A DNA stretch of 8,220 nucleotides from an uncultured Clostridia bacterium (GTDB lineage Bacteria; Bacillota; Clostridia; Oscillospirales; CAG-272). The stretch lies in the NCBI GenBank assembly GCA_937884385.1, contig CALGCW010000030.1:1-8220 (forward strand), given 5' to 3'. The position numbers and the translations under genes were made by a program. The notes under the pieces are model-generated. The model was not told the DNA's origin, did no database searches, and saw nothing but the letters and a program-made list of their open reading frames with translations. The stretch's first letter is position 1. Each line of letters starts with the position of its first letter. Shown here one piece after another: positions 5,504 to 8,220 of the stretch.

Positions 5504-5747
5504 AGTCCAATGGCTTATATTCTGTTACTGTTTTCAGATATGTTTCGGGGTCACCGTTCAAAATAAGGTCGGCATATTCAAGCGGTGCATTGTAGATAAG
5601 GTAGTCAAGTTCTGACCGTTCATACATATTCCGCGCAACCTCATTTTCAACGGCAATGGTATCAATGGCTATCATACTGCCGTCTGAGAATTTCAGCTCC
5701 ACGCAGACAGTATCGAAGTTAAAGGCACAGCTAACAAGTTTTTTCAT
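5502..5747 (-). CDS. DUF6061-like small protein
   Basis: An 81-residue acidic protein (MKKLVSCAFNFDTVCVELKF, later YERSELDYLIYN and LILNGDPETYLKTVTEYK). It resembles the DUF6061-type small proteins that accompany serine recombinases in Firmicute elements; the function is unknown. The start is ATG 5747, with AAAAGGAGG 8 nt upstream; the upstream TTG 5753 is too close to that site. The N-terminal half looks like two beta strands around a DG turn and the C-terminal half is helical, suggesting a small single-domain protein. It lies 22 bp downstream of the recombinase stop and is probably co-transcribed with it, so a partner or modulator of recombination is possible. Confidence 0.7.
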   Translation of the reverse strand: MKKLVSCAFNFDTVCVELKFSDGSMIAIDTIAVENEVARNMYERSELDYLIYNAPLEYADLILNGDPETYLKTVTEYKPLD

Positions 5748-5769
5748 AATCAAATCCTCCTTTTCGCTC

Positions 5770-8133
5770 TTATTTGAAGAAACGTTCCCATGTGCTTTTG
5801 AAAATACGCACTTTGTTCTGTTCCCATTTTTTCAGATTACCGACATGAACACCGAGCATATCAGCGTATTCGCGCTGTGTCATATTCAATGCTACCCGCT
5901 TTTCGCGTATCTGCTTGCCTTGATCGTTATACAAGAACATATTGAAATCATCAAGCAATTCCGTTACGGGGACACCGAACAGGGCGGCAAGTTTTTCCAT
6001 GTTATCTAACGGGTAGTAGTCGCGCCCGTATTCCTCATAGTGGATATAAGTGCTGCGGTCAACGCCTATGTAGTCCGCAACCTCTCTTTGCAAGAGTGCC
6101 TTTCGGTATCTGTGATAACGGAGCTTGTCCGCAATCTCGGTTATCTCTGACGGGTCAGAGAATCGGATATTGAATTTCTCGGATTCTAACAAGTGGTGCG
6201 GTGCAAGCAACGGGAAACTGTGAATAAACAAGGGAGCGAATTTGACTTCTCCCATTATGCTCTGTACCATTAAATAAGAATGGCTATCCAAACGGCGAAA
6301 TACGCGCCATTTTTCATCGGAGGGAGCTTGCTTTTCACCGTATGCTCCAAAACAAGCCGTTATGATAGGATAGCATTCGCTATCCTCTCCTAACGGACTT
6401 TCGGAATCCTCTGAATTTCCGTTAGGATTTTTGTCATTATCGGGGTTATCTCCACCATCGGGCGGGTTAGGAAATTCATAATCTCCATCGTTACCGAACA
6501 GATAAAGGTGGGCGTTCTCTCCATCCCAAACAATCTTGCGGATAAATGTTCTAATAGCAGCCCGTTTTTCTTCCACGGTGTAATCATCAATATTAGCACT
6601 CATACAGGCGAAGGTCTGACTAATAATGTCAAATTCAATGTCCGCAAGTCTGTGTTGCGAGGTGATAGATTCAAGTTCAGACAACCGCTGTTTCAGAGCC
6701 TCGCTCTTTTCATGCAATTCATCAATCTGCTCTACAATATACTTTTCAGCGTGTGTGCCGTCTGCCTTGCCCAAAGAAATAACGAGTGCCTTAATATCAG
6801 CTTCATTATCTGCGATAAGTTGCTTGACCTTTGCGACCTCGGCATTGTAGCCCTCAAGATCACCGCTGATTTCCTTTTTCGTCTGCATAATCTGTTTTGC
6901 GATTTCGTTACTTTTTTTGCCCAAGCTCCTTACTGCGGCAATAACCTTTGCATCAAGCATATTGCCGTTGGCGTTTTTCATATCGCACACATGACCTCTA
7001 CTGCGCTCTTTTGTGGTGCAGAGATAGGTGTAAATCGGCTCACCCGTTGCGGTCAGACGGTCAGACAGTTTCGGACGCATATAATCACCGCATTTTCCGC
7101 AATAGAGGATTCCCGACAGGAGAGCAACATTACTGCGCGGCTTGCGATAGCTCTTGGATTTGTTCAATTCCAAAAGGTTTTGTACTTGTACCCACATAGC
7201 ACCGGGGATAACGCCCTTGTGCTTACCCACCGACACAATCCATTCATTCATAGGCTTTTCCTGAGTTGCCTTGCCAGGACGCTGTAATGTGCGGTTATAT
7301 GCCATAATGCCGTGTTTGCCGTCAAACGCTTCTTTATCAGAGAAAAGGTCAACGTCGTTTTCAACAAGATAATTATAAGCGTCCTCGTCCGCAATCATAT
7401 ACACGGGGTTAGAAAGAATACCCTTGATGGCAAAACGGGTAAAGGTTTTTCCGCGTTTGGTCTTATAGCGTCCCTGCATAAGAAATTGATCTGTTTTCGT
7501 GAGTGAGCCTGTTTCAATGAATTTATCAAAAATCAGCTTAACCAAGTTAATTTCATCGGGGATAATTTTCAGTTTACAAGCCTTGCGGGTTTTGCCGTCC
7601 ACGGTTACGTTAGAAATGCTCTCCGATTCATAGCCCGTGGGAGTAGTGCCGCCGAGCCAACGCCCTGTTTTAGACAGTTCGTGCATATTATCTCTGATAC
7701 GCTCTGCAATGGTTTCGCGCTCCAACTGCGAAAACACAGAAGCAATATACATCATGGCACGTCCCATCGGGGACGAGGTATCAAACTGTTCGCGGATAGA
7801 GATAAAGCCAATTTCACGGTCTGCCAAATCCTCAATCAACTTTGCAAAATCTCCGATATTACGGCTGATACGGTCAAGACGGTACACAACGATAGCGGCA
7901 AAGTTGATCTTCTGCGAATCACTCATCATTTTCTTAAACTTAGGGCGTTCAAGCGTACCACCCGAAAAGCCCTCATCTTCATAGACGAGTGCCGCGTCTG
8001 CTTCTTCTTGGCTATAATGTGTGGCAATGTACTGACGGCACATTTCGATCTGATTTTCAATGCTCTCGCCCTTGCCGGTAAACTTTGATTTTCTTGAATA
8101 TATTACAAACTGCTGTATGTTTTTAGTTTTCAT
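5770..8133 (-). CDS. Large serine recombinase fused to a two-HTH C-terminal tail
   Basis: A 787-residue site-specific recombinase for excision and integration of the element. The resolvase catalytic domain spans about 8-155, with nucleophile S13 in YSRKS and arginines in YRLDRISRN (84-92). A Recombinase domain follows at about 185-300. A zinc ribbon (C345, C348, C372, C383) covers about 338-395 and a coiled coil about 405-500; these are the DNA-recognition and synapsis parts. Family members usually end near residue 550. Here an Asp/Asn/Pro-rich linker (552-586) leads to about 200 more residues holding two XRE-type HTH domains: 669-728 (YRKALLQREVADYIGVDRST) and 740-775 (REKRVALNMTQREYADMLGV). 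ATG 8133 has GGAGG 6 nt upstream; ATG 8154 lacks a site. The tail could repress the recombinase's own promoter or steer site choice. It is one unbroken frame here, but an assembly error cannot be excluded. Confidence 0.9.
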   Translation of the reverse strand: MKTKNIQQFVIYSRKSKFTGKGESIENQIEMCRQYIATHYSQEEADAALVYEDEGFSGGTLERPKFKKMMSDSQKINFAAIVVYRLDRISRNIGDFAKLIEDLADREIGFISIREQFDTSSPMGRAMMYIASVFSQLERETIAERIRDNMHELSKTGRWLGGTTPTGYESESISNVTVDGKTRKACKLKIIPDEINLVKLIFDKFIETGSLTKTDQFLMQGRYKTKRGKTFTRFAIKGILSNPVYMIADEDAYNYLVENDVDLFSDKEAFDGKHGIMAYNRTLQRPGKATQEKPMNEWIVSVGKHKGVIPGAMWVQVQNLLELNKSKSYRKPRSNVALLSGILYCGKCGDYMRPKLSDRLTATGEPIYTYLCTTKERSRGHVCDMKNANGNMLDAKVIAAVRSLGKKSNEIAKQIMQTKKEISGDLEGYNAEVAKVKQLIADNEADIKALVISLGKADGTHAEKYIVEQIDELHEKSEALKQRLSELESITSQHRLADIEFDIISQTFACMSANIDDYTVEEKRAAIRTFIRKIVWDGENAHLYLFGNDGDYEFPNPPDGGDNPDNDKNPNGNSEDSESPLGEDSECYPIITACFGAYGEKQAPSDEKWRVFRRLDSHSYLMVQSIMGEVKFAPLFIHSFPLLAPHHLLESEKFNIRFSDPSEITEIADKLRYHRYRKALLQREVADYIGVDRSTYIHYEEYGRDYYPLDNMEKLAALFGVPVTELLDDFNMFLYNDQGKQIREKRVALNMTQREYADMLGVHVGNLKKWEQNKVRIFKSTWERFFK
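6367..6386. repeat. Perfect 8-bp hairpin at the recombinase fusion junction
   Basis: AGGATAGC (6367-6374), a 4-nt loop and GCTATCCT (6379-6386). A perfect tight hairpin inside coding sequence is unusual. It encodes residues about 583-589, exactly where the acidic linker ends and the HTH-bearing tail begins. It may be a relic of an intergenic structure or of a small repeat inserted at the fusion point. Confidence 0.6.
6388..6427. repeat. Perfect 10-bp inverted repeat in the recombinase linker
   Basis: TCCTAACGGA (6388-6397) and TCCGTTAGGA (6418-6427) are separated by 20 nt. They lie directly beside the hairpin at 6367-6386, with one base between them. The repeat encodes linker residues about 569-582. 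Together the two palindromes mark a 61-bp structured block at the junction. Confidence 0.6.
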
Positions 8134-8173
8134 AGCGATCCTCCGGAAAACCATATGTTATGTATCTGCAAGT

Positions 8174-8202
8174 ATTATATCATAAAGTCCGCAAAAATGG
8201 AA
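8174..8202 (-). promoter_or_regulatory. Probable promoter of the recombinase gene
   Basis: On the minus strand a perfect TATAAT (8179 to 8174) lies about 40 bp before the ATG at 8133. The -35 position at 17-bp spacing reads TTCCAT (8202 to 8197), a poor match, so the promoter may be weak or activator-dependent. Because the presumed element end is at 8204-8211, the -35 region lies close to the junction and promoter strength may change between the integrated and circular forms. Confidence 0.55.
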
Positions 8203-8203
8203 G

Positions 8204-8211
8204 TAGGTACG
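8204..8211. other. Candidate right attachment core (attR)
   Basis: TAGGTACG pairs with TAGGTGCG at 121-128. It lies about 70 bp upstream of the recombinase start, the usual place for a serine-recombinase attachment site. Joining the sequence to the right of this site with that to the left of 121 keeps one open frame on the minus strand (Y-S-A-Y-L-K-G-L-G). Only four codons of right flank are in the window, so support is limited. Confidence 0.3.
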
Positions 8212-8220
8212 CTGAATATT

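Noticed and set aside
6508..7287. 259-codon plus-strand open frame opposite the recombinase
   Set aside because: Antisense to the recombination and zinc-ribbon parts of the recombinase, with no start signal and no family match.

Overview
The window reads as a nearly complete, compact integrative and mobilizable element (IME) from a gut-type clostridium. An Oscillospiraceae/Ruminococcaceae-like Firmicute is the best guess. The basis is strong AGGAGG-type ribosome sites, the set of protein families (MobC, MobP-type relaxase, RepA_N initiator, DnaC-like loader, TnpW-like protein, DUF6061-like protein, large serine recombinase) and moderate GC. The species cannot be read from the sequence. No type IV secretion genes, coupling protein or recognisable cargo such as resistance genes are visible, so transfer would depend on a helper element.

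Layout. Positions 1-220 hold the start of a minus-strand gene that runs off the left edge, preceded by a short hydrophilic reading-frame remnant. These may be flanking DNA interrupted by the element. Positions 221-433 (minus) encode a small excisionase-like helix-turn-helix protein with a good promoter at 555-583. Positions 434-1350 carry no convincing gene but hold several inverted repeats and a diverged direct repeat; this is the likely transfer-origin and control region. Positions 1351-5442 are one plus-strand operon: mobC, relaxase (29-bp overlap), a Cys-rich small protein, repA, a dnaC-like ATPase (ATGA overlap with repA) and a TnpW-like protein. It ends in a strong terminator at 5447-5503. 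Positions 5502-8133 (minus) carry the serine recombinase and, just downstream of it, a DUF6061-like protein. The recombinase promoter lies in 8174-8202, close to the presumed right end.

How it would work: the serine recombinase excises and inserts the element, perhaps with the small HTH protein setting direction. MobC and the relaxase would nick the transfer origin upstream of mobC. RepA and the DnaC-like loader would let the excised circle replicate. The most unusual points are a recombinase carrying a ~200-residue tail with two XRE-type HTH domains, whose fusion junction is marked by two adjacent perfect inverted repeats; a TnpW-like gene with no ATG/GTG/TTG start where its ribosome site demands one; iteron-like degenerate repeats inside repA; and a reading frame that can be rejoined across the proposed element ends. 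I did not find a system that is clearly new as a whole.
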